A stretch of DNA of 64,000 nucleotides, taken from assembly GCA_949752745.1 (NCBI GenBank), contig OX457028.1, positions 25,422,927 through 25,486,926 of the forward strand. The letters run 5' to 3'. Below, piece after piece: positions 53,872 through 64,000 of this stretch. This stretch comes from Protula sp. h YS-2021. Lineage: Eukaryota; Annelida; Polychaeta; Sabellida; Serpulidae. The stretch's first letter is position 1, and each line of letters begins with the position of its first letter. The notes under the pieces are model-generated. The model had not been told where the DNA came from. It searched no databases and worked only from the letters and a program-made list of their open reading frames with translations. A program made the translations under genes and the position numbers.

Positions 53872-54228
53872 TTATGAGCCGTCTTCTTGTCTGCGAAGCC
53901 TTTTATCCACTTCTTTCACCTGCTTCTTCAGCATTTTCCATTCAGGTATTGTCAGCAAGATACCCTTTTTCGTTGGACGGTTTTTTCCAGTCCCCTCATC
54001 TCTCAGGTACTTGCGAATGTTTACCACTCCTTCATTGCTTTGTTTCATAATCTTGATATACTTTCCATTTCCTAGAGAAAGCATTCCATCCCACGACTGT
54101 GGTGTTGGTGCTGTCTCCACTTTCAATTTCTTGATGGTAGTGGTAGGATTTTTCATTTTTAAGTCTTTAACTGCATCTGCAAGAGTATCCATATCAGTTG
54201 TAGATCTCTTACGACTTTCACGTTCCAT
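53872..54228 (-). CDS. Polinton PC4/Sub1-like ssDNA-binding protein A
   Basis: 118 residues, the clearest PC4 member. A charged N-terminal tail (RESRKRSTTDMDTL) is followed by the core at about 52-110: LGNGKYIKIMKQSNEGVVNI, RKYLRDEGTGKNRPTKKGIL, LTIPEWKMLKKQVKEVDKRL. This matches the PC4 layout of four strands, a KKGI[S/L]L strand and a helix opened by EW. PC4 proteins bind single-stranded DNA as dimers and act in transcription and replication. Sitting just downstream of the polymerase, it could serve as the element's SSB; that role is inferred. A TATA box overlaps the polymerase stop just upstream. Confidence 0.8.
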   Translation of the reverse strand: MERESRKRSTTDMDTLADAVKDLKMKNPTTTIKKLKVETAPTPQSWDGMLSLGNGKYIKIMKQSNEGVVNIRKYLRDEGTGKNRPTKKGILLTIPEWKMLKKQVKEVDKRLRRQEDGS

Positions 54229-54281
54229 GTTAACACATCAATGTTCACACCTCAAATAACTCTTCCGTTGGAGGACCTCCC

Positions 54282-54291
54282 CCTTTTATAC
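54282..54291 (-). promoter_or_regulatory. TATA box overlapping the polymerase stop
   Basis: On the minus strand GGTATAAAAGGGGG contains the TAA stop of the polymerase (54288-54286). It lies about 55-60 bases before the ATG of the PC4-like gene at 54228, the distance expected for a promoter with a short leader. Confidence 0.5.
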
Positions 54292-57200
54292 CACAGCCTT
54301 GTAATGTCCATGCGCTAAAGTGGAATAGGCATCATTCAGCACATATCGCTTGTCGTCATATGGGGAGAGGGCTACTTTCCTCAACTTCTCCGAGAAAAGC
54401 TGGTGACTATGACTTCGAATAATGTGTCCTGTAGCCATCGTTTGAGTTTTCTTAAACAAACTGTCTCTATACTGCACATGTTTAATACGTCTTTGACAAG
54501 CTCGAGTGATGCCTTTAGCTGTATGTTTTTCTTTCCCATCGCACAATAAACTGTACATTTTCGGTCTGAGTCCAACAAACTCTTCAATAGGGACGCCTGC
54601 CGTCTCATCCTTCATTTTCCCAAGCACTTTTTTGTTCACGTTGGAATGTAGGAAGTGATCTGGCGGATATTCACTTGTGTCGAACAGGTCAGCATCTTGC
54701 TGCATATCCTTGTAGATATCTTCCGTTTCTATGTTGTAACATAGACTGACGGTGTCGCTGAACAACAACTTGGCATTGGGATACTTGACCATGATGTAGT
54801 TGTAATGAAAGTTGAACATAAGCACTTTGCTGAGGTCGAGAATGGTAAAACCAACTTGAATGGGTTTCTCCAGAAGCAAATCCACTTTGCGTAAATGTAC
54901 TGCGGTCAAATCTTCGTTGAAAATTTTGAATTTGTGGAAAGAAGGTTTGGCCACAAGTTTCTTGAACCGCTTTTCCTTGTGAACAAGTTCAACATTGATT
55001 CGCTTTCTCACATTTTCCATGGTTTTGCCAAACACCGAGTTGTTCATCAGTTTGAAGAAGTCTTTCTCAAATGGGTTCTTGGCCAATTTTCTCTTTTCCG
55101 TGTTCAAGGTAATGTATTTTGCCAACCATTTGCTCTGTTCAAACATGATGGCGCGATGAACTTTAGTGACTTTCAACCCCAGTGAGACGTACTGTTGTAA
55201 ATTCCTGTAATGAAGTACATATTTCTTCTTGTCAGACAAGTTAGGAATGAGCTTTCACTGGATTTCTCTTTCATGTTTAGATCTTTCCGCAGCTTCTGAC
55301 TGTACTCTGACAATTCTTCAACTTTGACACATTTCCGTTCTGGAGCCACTGGGTAGTGATTATGATGATCATGGATTGAATTTGGATATTCTAAATCCAC
55401 TTCCAAAATGAATCCAATGTCATCATCTTCATCCACATCCATGAAGTCAATGGATTCTGGCTCGCTCACCCACACAAATCCTCTTTGTGGCATGCTTTGT
55501 GACATGGCCCAGCCATACAAGTTGTTCGCGTCGAGGTACATCAGGTAGTTGTTTGGTATCTCAGAATTGTATTCTGCTACGTAGGGATTATTTGCTTTCG
55601 CATACTTGTGTGTGATCACGGATATTCCTCCACGTATGCCTTGCTCAACCATTTGGTACATGTCAATGTCATTGATCAATTCCAACTTCACCTTTGTCGC
55701 TTTTAACATTGCATCCCACGACAGTCCTGGTGCTGTATAGTAATGAGCAGGATCCAATTCATACGTGTTGAGGCATACTTGACGAAAGTTTTCAAACACG
55801 TCAGCTAGTAATAACACATCTGATTTCAGGTACAGGTCGTGGTATTCACCAAATGTTGTACAGTTGAATGTATCCCATACCTTCTGTGCATGTGCATAAT
55901 CCTCATCGCTAATGTCTTCTTCACTGAGCAGACTATAAAACTTGTCCTTTGATGGTAGCTGTGTTTCAGCAAACTTGGATGGTTCGTCCACGTAATCATA
56001 GGGGTACACTCCCTTTCTCAGCAGCAAATCTTGTTGATCACTATCGTGAATGTGTGACGTCATGTTGTAGAAGTTATCTTTCCCTTCTGCTGCAAGGTTG
56101 GATACCAACTTCTGTAGAGAGGTACTCATGAACTGAAAGCTGTCTGTAAATTTCAGATTGCCCATGGTGAATGCAATATATTTTTCAATGGTGTTGGGAA
56201 TGACTGTAATCGTTTCACCTTTGAATTTCCCAATTTCCTCCATGATAAGGTGACTGTCATAGCCTCGCAAATTGTGGAAAAATACGGGAATGATAAAAGA
56301 ATCTTTATCCCCTTGCCGATCTTTTCTAAGTCGGAATTGTAAGTTGCATTCATTGTGCGCTGCTCCACGATATTTGCCATTGATGTGGTCATGATCTCTC
56401 ACACGATCTGCTCCTAGAGGTTCATGACAAATGTAGCAATCAACAGCGTTCTTGAAATTCTCTTTGTCTTCGGAAGTCATCACCATTTCCTTTGGCTGCT
56501 CTAAACCACGTACAATACGATCGCGTTCATTCACCATATGGTCTAAAAAGACCTTTACGGCATTGTCTCCTCGATACACAACTGGTGCACGTGTGTTGTA
56601 CTGGCTCACAACCACATAGGCAAAGCTGTTTGGACGATGATGTTGATACTTGTCTCCTTCTTCATGCTTTTGCGTGAAACATTCAAAGTCTGCATAAATC
56701 ACAAACGGTGCTCGCTGTTGTTTAGCCACATTCTTGAACTTGATGAATGGTTCCTTGGGGAATGATAAACGTTGTGCGCCATTCTTGTCACACACTTCAC
56801 GATGCTTGTCTAACAGATCTTGTCGCATAAACCCGTGAAGACAGTTGAAACAATAAAAAGCAGCTCCATTATGCTTTGATCGATAAGACATCAGTCTGCT
56901 AAAATTCTTGATGAGGCAGTAATGCCTTTTCTTGTCATTGCTAATCAGAAGTAAGTTGATTTCTCTGGCGCTGTTGGCGCTGGTGTTTCGACTAAGTTGT
57001 ATTGGAACAAGACATCATGTTCATATCCAAACACGTTAATGGACACATCATTCTCCTTTTCAAACTTTGGAATGTCTGTAATCGGTGTTGGAAATGTCAT
57101 GCCTTCCACCTTCAATTCGTTCTCAAATAGCTTGTATTGATGCACACGCTGTGGGTCATTGCTTGTTGAAGGGTGAAGGTGAGCCAGTACAGACCATAAG

Positions 57201-58012
57201 AAACATTTGTTGTCTTTATTCTGAATGTTTAACACACCTAATGTATTCTTCACTTTCTTCGGCAGTGGAATAAAACTGCTTGCTTCCAGAGGCGCTGACG
57301 TAGCTGTATGTACTTCAATGTACAGTATGTTATCCAATACCCAGCCAGAACCTTGTCGCTCATGTTCATCAAACCTAGTAAACAATTCTTTATAGGCTTC
57401 TGGTAAGTCCTTCTCAATATCTGTTGGATTGTATGCTGCATATGTCGGACTACTGATGAAGGCATTATCCACCTGTTCTACCATCACGCCTTCAGCATTC
57501 GCTGTCATTTTCTTGAAGCGTGCATGTACCACAATGTACCATTTCATGCCACGGTTTAACGTTTCTAGCAAATGTCTCTTGATTCTATTCTCTTGTTGTC
57601 GCATTTCAAGTAGCAAATCCGATCCATCTTCAGGCTCAAACCGTCTTTCCTGTGCGTTTTCACCAAGACTCACTCTTCTGCCTCTGCCTACTTGTCCTGT
57701 CTCTTTCTTTCTTTGTTCTTCATGAGACACATTTTCCATCTCAGCTGGTATGCATGCATGTGCCTCATAAGTATCCATAGATGGAAATATTTTAATGCAT
57801 TCACAGCAGAGGAACGGATCAGGTCTGATAACACCATCTTGTACCGTCTTTCGTCTCTTGGCTTCAATCATCTCAACAAGCTCTTCATTAGCACGTTTCA
57901 TCTTAGCTTGTTTGCATGTATGTGCTACGAACAATTCCAGAGATGGAAATGTCAAATTACAATCATGACAGACGACTGATGTGTCTGAATTAGATGCCAT
58001 TGTTGTTGTCAC
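54286..58012 (-). pseudogene. Polinton protein-primed DNA polymerase B, broken by two frameshifts
   Basis: About 1,240 residues in three frames: 58012-56945 (two C2H2-like fingers, then LGVLNIQNKDNKCFLWSVLA), about 56960-55173, and about 55255-54286. Middle part: Exo I IYADFECF (D68, E70 from Met 56891), a zinc/HNH-like module (CYICHEPLG, RVRDHDHINGKYRG, HNECNLQFR), Exo II FFHNLRGYDSHL, Exo III YLKSDVLLLADVFENFR and polymerase motif A LMYLDANNLYGWAM. Last part: motif B KLMNNSVFGKTMEN and motif C FSDTVSLCY. Motif C should read DTDS; the second Asp is Val (codon 54748-54750), a single-base change. The frameshifts lie near 56960 and 55250. This copy cannot make an active polymerase unless they are assembly errors. 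Confidence 0.9.
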
Positions 58013-58058
58013 GTCAATTGCTTAAACTGATATGATGAAATGTAGGTCTCACTCATCC

Positions 58059-58066
58059 TATTTATA
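58059..58066 (-). promoter_or_regulatory. TATA box of the polymerase gene
   Basis: TATAAATA on the minus strand (within GCGGTATAAATAGG), about 47 bases before the polymerase ATG at 58012, in the gap between the gene and the right TIR. Confidence 0.6.
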
Positions 58067-58199
58067 CCGCCTAGGCATGTATTGCAGAGACATCTAGCGG
58101 AGAGCGATGTGTTCTGACGATACCTGAAAGCATTAAGAAAAGAAAAGCATAATATGTTTTCAAAAAAAAAAAATTAAATTTTGGATTAGAACCCTGATT

Positions 58200-58765
58200 T
58201 TTACCCTACTACACCATGGTAAAATGTTTACATCATATTTTGTCAAAAAACAAAATTTGTTAAAGTTGGTCTAGAACCCTCATTTTTACTCTACTACACC
58301 ATTGTATAATGTTTAAACTTATTTTATACATCATATTTTGTCAAAAAACAAAATTTGTTAAAATTGGTCTAGAACCACCATTTTTCCACTACTATGACTT
58401 TAGAATATTCAAATAAGTAGCATGCTTAAAATGTTCAAACTTATTTTATATATCATATGGTGTTAAAAACTAAATTTGTTAAAGTTGGTCTAGAACCACC
58501 ATTTTCCCACTACTATAACTTTAGAATATTCAAATAAGTAGCATGCTTAAAATGTTCAAACTTATTTTATATATCATATGGTGTTAAAAACTAAATTTGT
58601 TAAAGTTGGTCTAGAACCACCATTTTCCCACTACTATAACTTTAGAACATTCAAATAAGTAGCATGCTAAAATGTTCAAATTTATTTTATATATTATATG
58701 GTGTTAAAAACTACATTTGTTAAATGTGTTTTAGAAGTGTCATTTTCCAACTACTATAACTTAAA
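58200..58765. repeat. Tandem array, about 120-bp unit, inside the right TIR
   Basis: Units start at about 58253, 58351, 58472, 58592 and 58712 with AATTTGTTAAAGTTGGTCTA, followed by GAACCACCATTTTCCCACTA and later TTCAAATAAGTAGCATGC. The first unit is shorter (about 98 bases). The left TIR has no such array. Confidence 0.85.
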
Positions 58766-59165
58766 ACATAACATTAGACTTAACGTAGGGAAAATCCCAT
58801 TCCTTCTCAAATTTATTGATCGTTCCCACACTCTGTACGAGCGCACTCTGTACACATGTACTTATGCTGTGTGTGTGTGTGGTTACTGTAGTGGGAAACC
58901 ATTGAAATATGACTAATTAAATATTATCATAATAATAATTAAAAAAAAAAAAAAAAAAAAAAAGTCACTTACCACGACTATTTTGCCAATTCGTCTCCTA
59001 TGTGTATTCCAGTCAATCCTTCACTTGTTCTTCAACAGCACAACACAATAGGTAAGAGCAACTGTTTTCACTTTTTTTCCCCTGTGTATCTAACGGCAGT
59101 CAGAGCATGAATGATGCATATGTGCACAGACAATGTGCTCTTATAGGAGTGTTGAATCACATACT

Positions 59166-59362
59166 AGGGGGGGGGGGTCAGTCCCGACTGCCGCCTAGGG
59201 GGGGGGGTCCCCATGCTATATGATTCTTGACCAGGGGGGGGGTCCCATGGTATTTGATTCTCGACCAGGGGGGGGGGTCCCCATGGTATATGATTCTTGA
59301 CCAGGGGCGGGGGGGGGTCCCCATGGTATTTGATTCTCGATCAGGGGGGGGGGGGGGTCGGT
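59166..59362 (-). repeat. G-run minisatellite in the right TIR
   Basis: Mirror of 44345-44625, with G runs of 7-15 separated by TCCCCATGGTATATGATTCT or TCAGTCCCGACTGCCGCCTA words. Unit order and number differ from the left arm. Confidence 0.85.
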
Positions 59363-59415
59363 CAGTATGACGTCACAAAGTGCGGTGATTCTCTCGTTTT
59401 CACCCTACTGTGACG

Positions 59416-62034
59416 AAATTAAGGTTTGCAAGATAACTGGTGTACAAACAAAAGGATGAGGGGCGCAATTCCACTTAATTCCCAAAGATTTAATACACCA
59501 AGATTTACACAAGTATGTTTTCATTTTCTTTCCATTTTCAATATCATTTCACAATATTGTTTAGTTAATTCATCTGACAGTGTGAATAGATACCAGAGAC
59601 TTTCTCATATAACCCACTTGGTGCCAGATGAGACAAGCGTTACGGAATGATTTGATAGAAGCGGCTGTTTATTTCGACACATTGTTATTGAATTATCTGG
59701 GAGACACACGAAGAGCACTGAAAATCGCGCCATCGTTTGTCCGAACTACACGGGTTATTTATACAGTGAAACCTACAATTAGGTCTGAGAAACTGTGTCC
59801 GGTATCCAAAACAGGGAGATGTCCGAATTTTTCTGGTTCTTACTCTATAGAAACCAATGGAAAACTAGACAGAATTCCGTTGCGAAAACTAGACAGAATT
59901 GGCCCACTTGCAGAAACCATTAAAGAAAATATTTGTATTAATTTGTGACCAAAAATCTCAAAGTCACACAGTACCCCCATGTTAACCGCTGCTTTGATCC
60001 AACGGTTTTTAGAATGAACCCAAAATCCCTCTGTCTCTAACCGTTTTCGAGATAATAGTCAAATTCCGATTTTTGACCGTGACCCAGAAGATCAAGGTCA
60101 CCGAGGTACCTCTTGTGTTACGTTGTTTAGGCCCAAAGGGTAGAAAATTCTATCTATTTCTATTTCTAGCTCAAATTCTATCTATTTCTAACCGTTTTCG
60201 AGACATGTCGGCCTATCGTTAACGTCAAGTGAGGTCACGTGACCTGTGTCCTTGACCCTCAAGTTCATGAATAAGGATGATAGTTTACGCCCGACTGAGT
60301 ACATTTTATGCGTTCAAATTGGATTTGAGCACCTTTGTGGCTACTTTTCATGATTAATAAGCCTTTCAAAAAATATTTTGATCTCACTTTGACCTTAACC
60401 TCTAATGTTCAAGGTCAAAGAAATTTGCGGATTTCACGACAACTCATTATTCTCTATGTCTCTGCTAAATGCCGTCTTTCTACGACAAACCCTGTAGGAG
60501 GAGTTTTCTGGAAACCACTTTGAGGTCAAAAATACTTTGACCTCAATTTGACCTTGACCTTCAAGGTAAAAAAAATTTGCGGATTTCTTGACATCTCGTC
60601 ACCCTCTAGCGTGACGCGATGAGATTCTTAACGGAAAGCCAAGTTCAGTGAGAACAGACAGAAACCACTTTTCAGGGCGCAGTTGTGCGGTGTTCATCCA
60701 AGCAATCAAAAATGGATAAATTCATTGCGCAAAAATAATTTTGCGCAATGAATGCACGACATCGCTCTGTAACTGTAAGCAAGGCTGAAGTTCGCGATAG
60801 TGGGATATTCATTTTTCAACTCATTGTGAACAAATTGATTTGCTCCTTTACGAGTTTCATACGAGACATTTATGTGTCAACCGATGTGTTTTTTTTGGCT
60901 TAAAGGTTGCAATGAATTGTTCAAAGATTGATAATTATTGTTCAGTTTACTCGAGTACTTAATAAAAAACACATAGGATCATTCAGACCCCTAAAGAGTT
61001 CTTAAAATACATGAGCCCCGGAAAAGGGATCACCTCGGAATTAGGACCCTTTTTCCGGCCCCGTCGTTGATCCTAATTACATGGTTCCCCTCTATTAGAC
61101 CCAGCGTTTGAAGTTCAGATGATCAATACATTACAAAATAAGTAGTAACGATGAAACTTATTTTAACGATTATTACATTATATTAATCTCACAATACACA
61201 GAATTTAAAAAATTAAAATAAATTTAACTTCTTGATAAAATTTGCAGTGATATTTTGAAGCACGTATTAATTTTACCAGAGGTGTATCCCATATCAGACA
61301 AGGAAAGTGCACCATAGAAAGATTTGTTCTGCAAGTTAACCAATGCGTCAAATATTTGCTTTTCTAGTTTTGTGTCGATGATAATCTATTAAAAAGAAAG
61401 CATTCTATGCCAAAAACACTGACAACTAAAACGTAAATATGCAACCTTTCTAAAATTTGATTTATTTCTAAAAACTACGGCAGGGAAATAGAAAGAGTAA
61501 GCACTCATAGAGATACGCATAATAAGTTACAGTTAATTTTGAAAATGAGTTGATGCTTTATGCTTCATAAATCAAAGACTTTTAATGGCGTATCTTACTT
61601 AAATTACATCATTTGATGATGTATGCGTTGAGAAAAATATTCAATTTGTTTGAATTGTTTCAGATTAATTTAACGTCTTTTGTTTTCAAAAATATACTAG
61701 AGCATGGAAACATTTAAGACATTCTACATTGTTAACATTTAGATAAATGGAAATTTTCAACGGATTAATGTGGTTGATAATTCAGCGCATTAAATTACAC
61801 CTAGGGGAGGGTTCTCAGTCTTCAAAATGACAGAGATGTTTGACTGAAGCCGTCCCAGAACATAGACCACATAAAACAACAAAAACTGCTTGAGTAGAAA
61901 ACACCGAACCTAAAAATCGATTTATTTGAAAGGATATTACTGGATAATAAAAACAAAAAGTTTGGCAATTAGAAATATTCGCTGATTTCTCTGAGTAAAT
62001 ATTATCAGACATTCTGAACCGAGCCAAAAAGAGG
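59416..62034. other. Right flank of the Polinton, no gene seen
   Basis: 59760-59910 has GTGAAACCTACA and GTCCGGTATCC words like the MITE at 1352-1518. 60030-60620 has degenerate AAGGTCAA/TTGACCTTGACC words. The perfect hairpin at 60722-60754 is listed separately. No frame shows a domain. Confidence 0.5.
60722..60754. repeat. Near-perfect hairpin
   Basis: CATTGCGCAAAA and TTTTGCGCAATG face each other around a short A/T loop. Purpose unknown. Confidence 0.7.
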
Positions 62035-62375
62035 AGAGTAGGGTAGAAATGTGTGTTCTACGCCACCTGTGACGTCATAATGACGTCATCAGTCACATGA
62101 CCAATGAAAAGCCAATGAAATCAATGAAGACAATGAAGCCCGGCGCACTTTGTGTCTATCACCTGGGAATCATCGTGACGTCATCAGTCGCGTGACCAAT
62201 GAAGAGCCAATGAAATCAATGAAGGCAATGAAGCCCCGCCCACTTTCTGTCTATCACCTGTCAATCATCGTGACGTCATGAATCACGTGACCAACGAAAA
62301 GCAAATGAAATCAATGAATGCAATGAAGCCCCACCCACTTTCTGTCTGTCACCAGTCAATCATCGTGACGTCAGA
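62035..62375 (+). repeat. Polinton-type terminus-like sequence followed by about 95-bp tandem repeats
   Basis: Begins AGTAGGGTAGAAATGTGTG, similar to the Polinton end AGTAGGGTGAAAACGAGAG, and soon has CCACCTGTGACGTCAT (compare TTTGTGACGTCAT in the Polinton TIR). Then three units of about 95 bp with CGTGACGTCATCAGTC, GACCAATGAAGAGCCAATGA and GCCCACTTTCTGTC. Confidence 0.5.
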
Positions 62376-62439
62376 CCCCCCTCATATCTACTTTTAGACT
62401 GGGAAAATTTTACAGCATCTATTTTTAGTAACTTTAAAA

Positions 62440-62695
62440 AAGTAGATAACTTTCGTCATGTTTAATCGATTTCAAAGAAAATTTTACCGTTTCATCCAGT
62501 TTTATACCTAGTTTTGACATAAAGTGGTCACAGGCTATTTGCATATGTGGCTGTGAGCATAATTTTTTCATCTCAAAATTTTCACTTTTAAAAAGTTAAA
62601 AAAGTAGATAACTTTCGTTACGTTTAACCGATTTGATTCAAAATTTCACCGTTTGATCCAGTTTTAGGTTTAGTTTTTTTATATTCTCTTGTTAT
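62440..62695 (+). repeat. Two-unit tandem duplication
   Basis: AAAAAGTAGATAACTTTCGT, CGATTT, then CCGTTTCATCCAGTTTTA occurs at about 62445 and again at about 62602, a period of about 157-160 bases. Confidence 0.65.
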
Positions 62696-62837
62696 AGATA
62701 ACAGTTTGCCAATTCACGTAATGGCAAACCGAAAATTTAGGTTATTTCGTGAAACGGCAAAAGATTTTAGGCATTACGCGAATTTACCCAACACGGTTTG
62801 CCATTTCGTGAAATGGCGGGTTTCCAACATTGACTGT

Positions 62838-62841
<4 letters not shown>

Positions 62842-62932
<91 letters not shown>

Positions 62933-62936
62933 TTGT
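62842..62936 (+). repeat. (AT)n(GT)n compound microsatellite
   Basis: About 27 AT repeats followed by about 20 GT repeats with a few TTT interruptions. Confidence 0.9.
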
Positions 62937-63344
62937 TTATTTGAAGTATTTCTTATTTCAATTTAAATGTTGTCGCAGCTTCCTCCACCCAACGAACAAC
63001 GCATAAGGCAATTACGAAATTCGGAAATATGTAATGTACTTGCAGGATATTTCCCAGACATTCGCCTTGTATGTTAACTGTTATCGTGATGAAGAAAAAA
63101 AACAAAAGAGTAGACTGCGCATTGGAAGTAATTCCAATTTGCAAACTTCGTTGGCAACTGCATGCAAGTTTGTGGTTTTTTTTCTGGAAATTCTGCTCTC
63201 TTTTCTTTGTTTTGTTTTTTCTTCTCTTTTTTTTTTAGACCAGCCAGCTTTGTCGGGTTGGTCTTATCACATCAGTACGCATGTACGTATTTACATATGT
63301 ACGTATGTAAACTTTTACGTAAAATGCTTCTTCTCCCTCAGTTT

Positions 63345-64000
63345 TGATCGGATTTTTTAAAATTTTGTACGAATGTTCCCTAGGCAGGCCTCTCTCGAAA
63401 AATTACTTTTTTCGCCATCTGCCAAAAATGGGCCAAGTGCGCGCCAATTAAAATTATTTGCTTCCCAATTTCGGGTTGGGGTATTGCCTAGATAGACCTC
63501 TCTTGACAAATTACTTTTTTGGCGATCCGCCAAAAACTGGCTAAATGCAGGACAATTTTTAATTTTTTGGCTTTTTATTTTCAAAATGCTTCTTATCTCA
63601 CAATTTTAATCTAATTCTTTGCTAATTTTGCATGAATGTTCTCTGGATGGGCTATCTTATAAAATTACTTTTTTGACGAGTCGCCAAAAAAATTGGCTAA
63701 GTGGAGGGGAGACATTTCAAATTTTTTGGTTCCAAATTTCCAGATGCTTGTGTTTCATCAATTTCAATCAGATTTCCTCTCTTTTAATAATCCTTTTCAG
63801 CGATCTGCCGAAAATTGGTCAAATGGGGGCATTTTTAACATTTATTGGCTTCCAATTTTTAAAATGCCTCTTCTCTTACAATCCTTAATTGGATTCCTTT
63901 CCAATTTTGTAAGATTGTTCCCTAGAAAGGCCTTTAGGAAAAATTACTTTTTTGGCTCTTGGCCGAAAATTGGCTAAATGTGGGCATTTAAAAACTGTTT
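63345..64000 (+). repeat. Degenerate tandem repeat running off the window
   Basis: About five diverged units, each with a TGTTCCCTAGGCAGGCCTCT-type part, then AAATTACTTTTTTGGC, CGCCAAAAACTGGCTAAATG and a G-CAATTTT part. Centres lie near 63405, 63510, 63670, 63800 and 63955. Confidence 0.6.

Larger units (their letters stand above)
44300..59409. mobile_element. Polinton/Maverick DNA transposon, complete with target duplication
   Basis: 15,110 bp, starting AGTAGGGTGAAAACGAGAG and ending with its reverse complement, flanked by a perfect 6-bp duplication GTGACG (44294-44299 and 59410-59415). It carries the Polinton core: integrase, FtsK/HerA-type ATPase, penton-like and double-jelly-roll capsid proteins, adenain-like protease and a protein-primed family B DNA polymerase. 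Rightward genes lie at 45021-52665 and leftward genes at 52809-58012, meeting tail to tail at about 52670-52800. The polymerase is broken while the other core frames are open. Elements of this kind are regarded as relatives of adenovirus-like and virophage-like viruses. Confidence 0.95.
58093..59409 (-). repeat. Polinton right terminal inverted repeat with extra inserts
   Basis: Mirrors 44300-44967. It contains about 640 bp of tandem array (58135-58765) and about 200 bp of unique sequence (58960-59165) that the left arm lacks. The outer part again has a G-run minisatellite (59166-59362) with TAGGCGGCAGTCGGGA-type words, and it ends CTCTCGTTTTCACCCTACT. Confidence 0.85.

Noticed and set aside
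53846..54259. Hydrophobic frame on the plus strand opposite the PC4-like gene
   Set aside because: Reverse reading of the Lys-rich PC4-like gene, which gives Phe/Leu-rich codons; not a membrane protein.
63034..63977. Frames at the end of the window
   Set aside because: Low-complexity and tandem-repeat sequence without domains.

Overview
This is a eukaryotic (metazoan) genomic window. Genes are split by GT-AG introns, the sequence is AT-rich and crowded with repeats, and two ordinary animal genes can be read across their exons. The mix of Polinton, DIRS-like, CR1-like LINE and tRNA-SINE repeats, tandem arrays and palindromic MITEs suggests an invertebrate, possibly a mollusc. The species is an inference; no marker gene fixes it.

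Layout. (1) 1-4575, + strand: the 3' part of an LDL-receptor-related membrane receptor. (2) About 5060-13033, - strand: a DIRS-like tyrosine-recombinase retrotransposon with gag, RT/RNase H and recombinase frames and inverted termini, one end of which is a foldback. (3) 14340-16553: a 2.2-kb palindromic element with roughly 1-kb inverted arms and a 6-bp target duplication (GACGTT). Each arm holds a tRNA-like sequence and two kinds of short tandem repeat, and its inner part matches the TIR of the Polinton further on. (4) 20225-37531, + strand: a complete 18-exon glutamate carboxypeptidase II-like (NAALADase/FOLH1-type) gene. Intron 1 holds a decayed relative of the DIRS-like element; intron 3 holds nested inverted repeats and a 169-bp tandem array. 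(5) 39230-43045: a decayed CR1-like LINE with a second LINE inserted in it.

(6) 44300-59409: a 15.1-kb Polinton/Maverick flanked by a perfect 6-bp duplication (GTGACG). Rightward genes: three related small proteins, a zinc-ribbon protein, chromodomain integrase, packaging ATPase, basic and lipid-anchor-like small proteins, penton-like minor capsid protein, a pVI/pX-like protein, double-jelly-roll major capsid protein and adenain-like protease. Most overlap by a few bases (ATGA). Leftward genes: a protein-primed type B DNA polymerase, broken by two frameshifts and with an altered motif C, and then a cluster of small proteins that resemble the PC4/Sub1 single-stranded-DNA-binding fold. The capsid, ATPase, integrase and protease frames are open, so the copy looks young but replication-defective on its own. 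(7) 59416-64000: no gene seen; degenerate repeats, including a possible solo Polinton-type terminus near 62035.

The most unusual items are the array of PC4-like proteins inside the Polinton and the palindromic Polinton-related element that carries a tRNA-like sequence in each arm.
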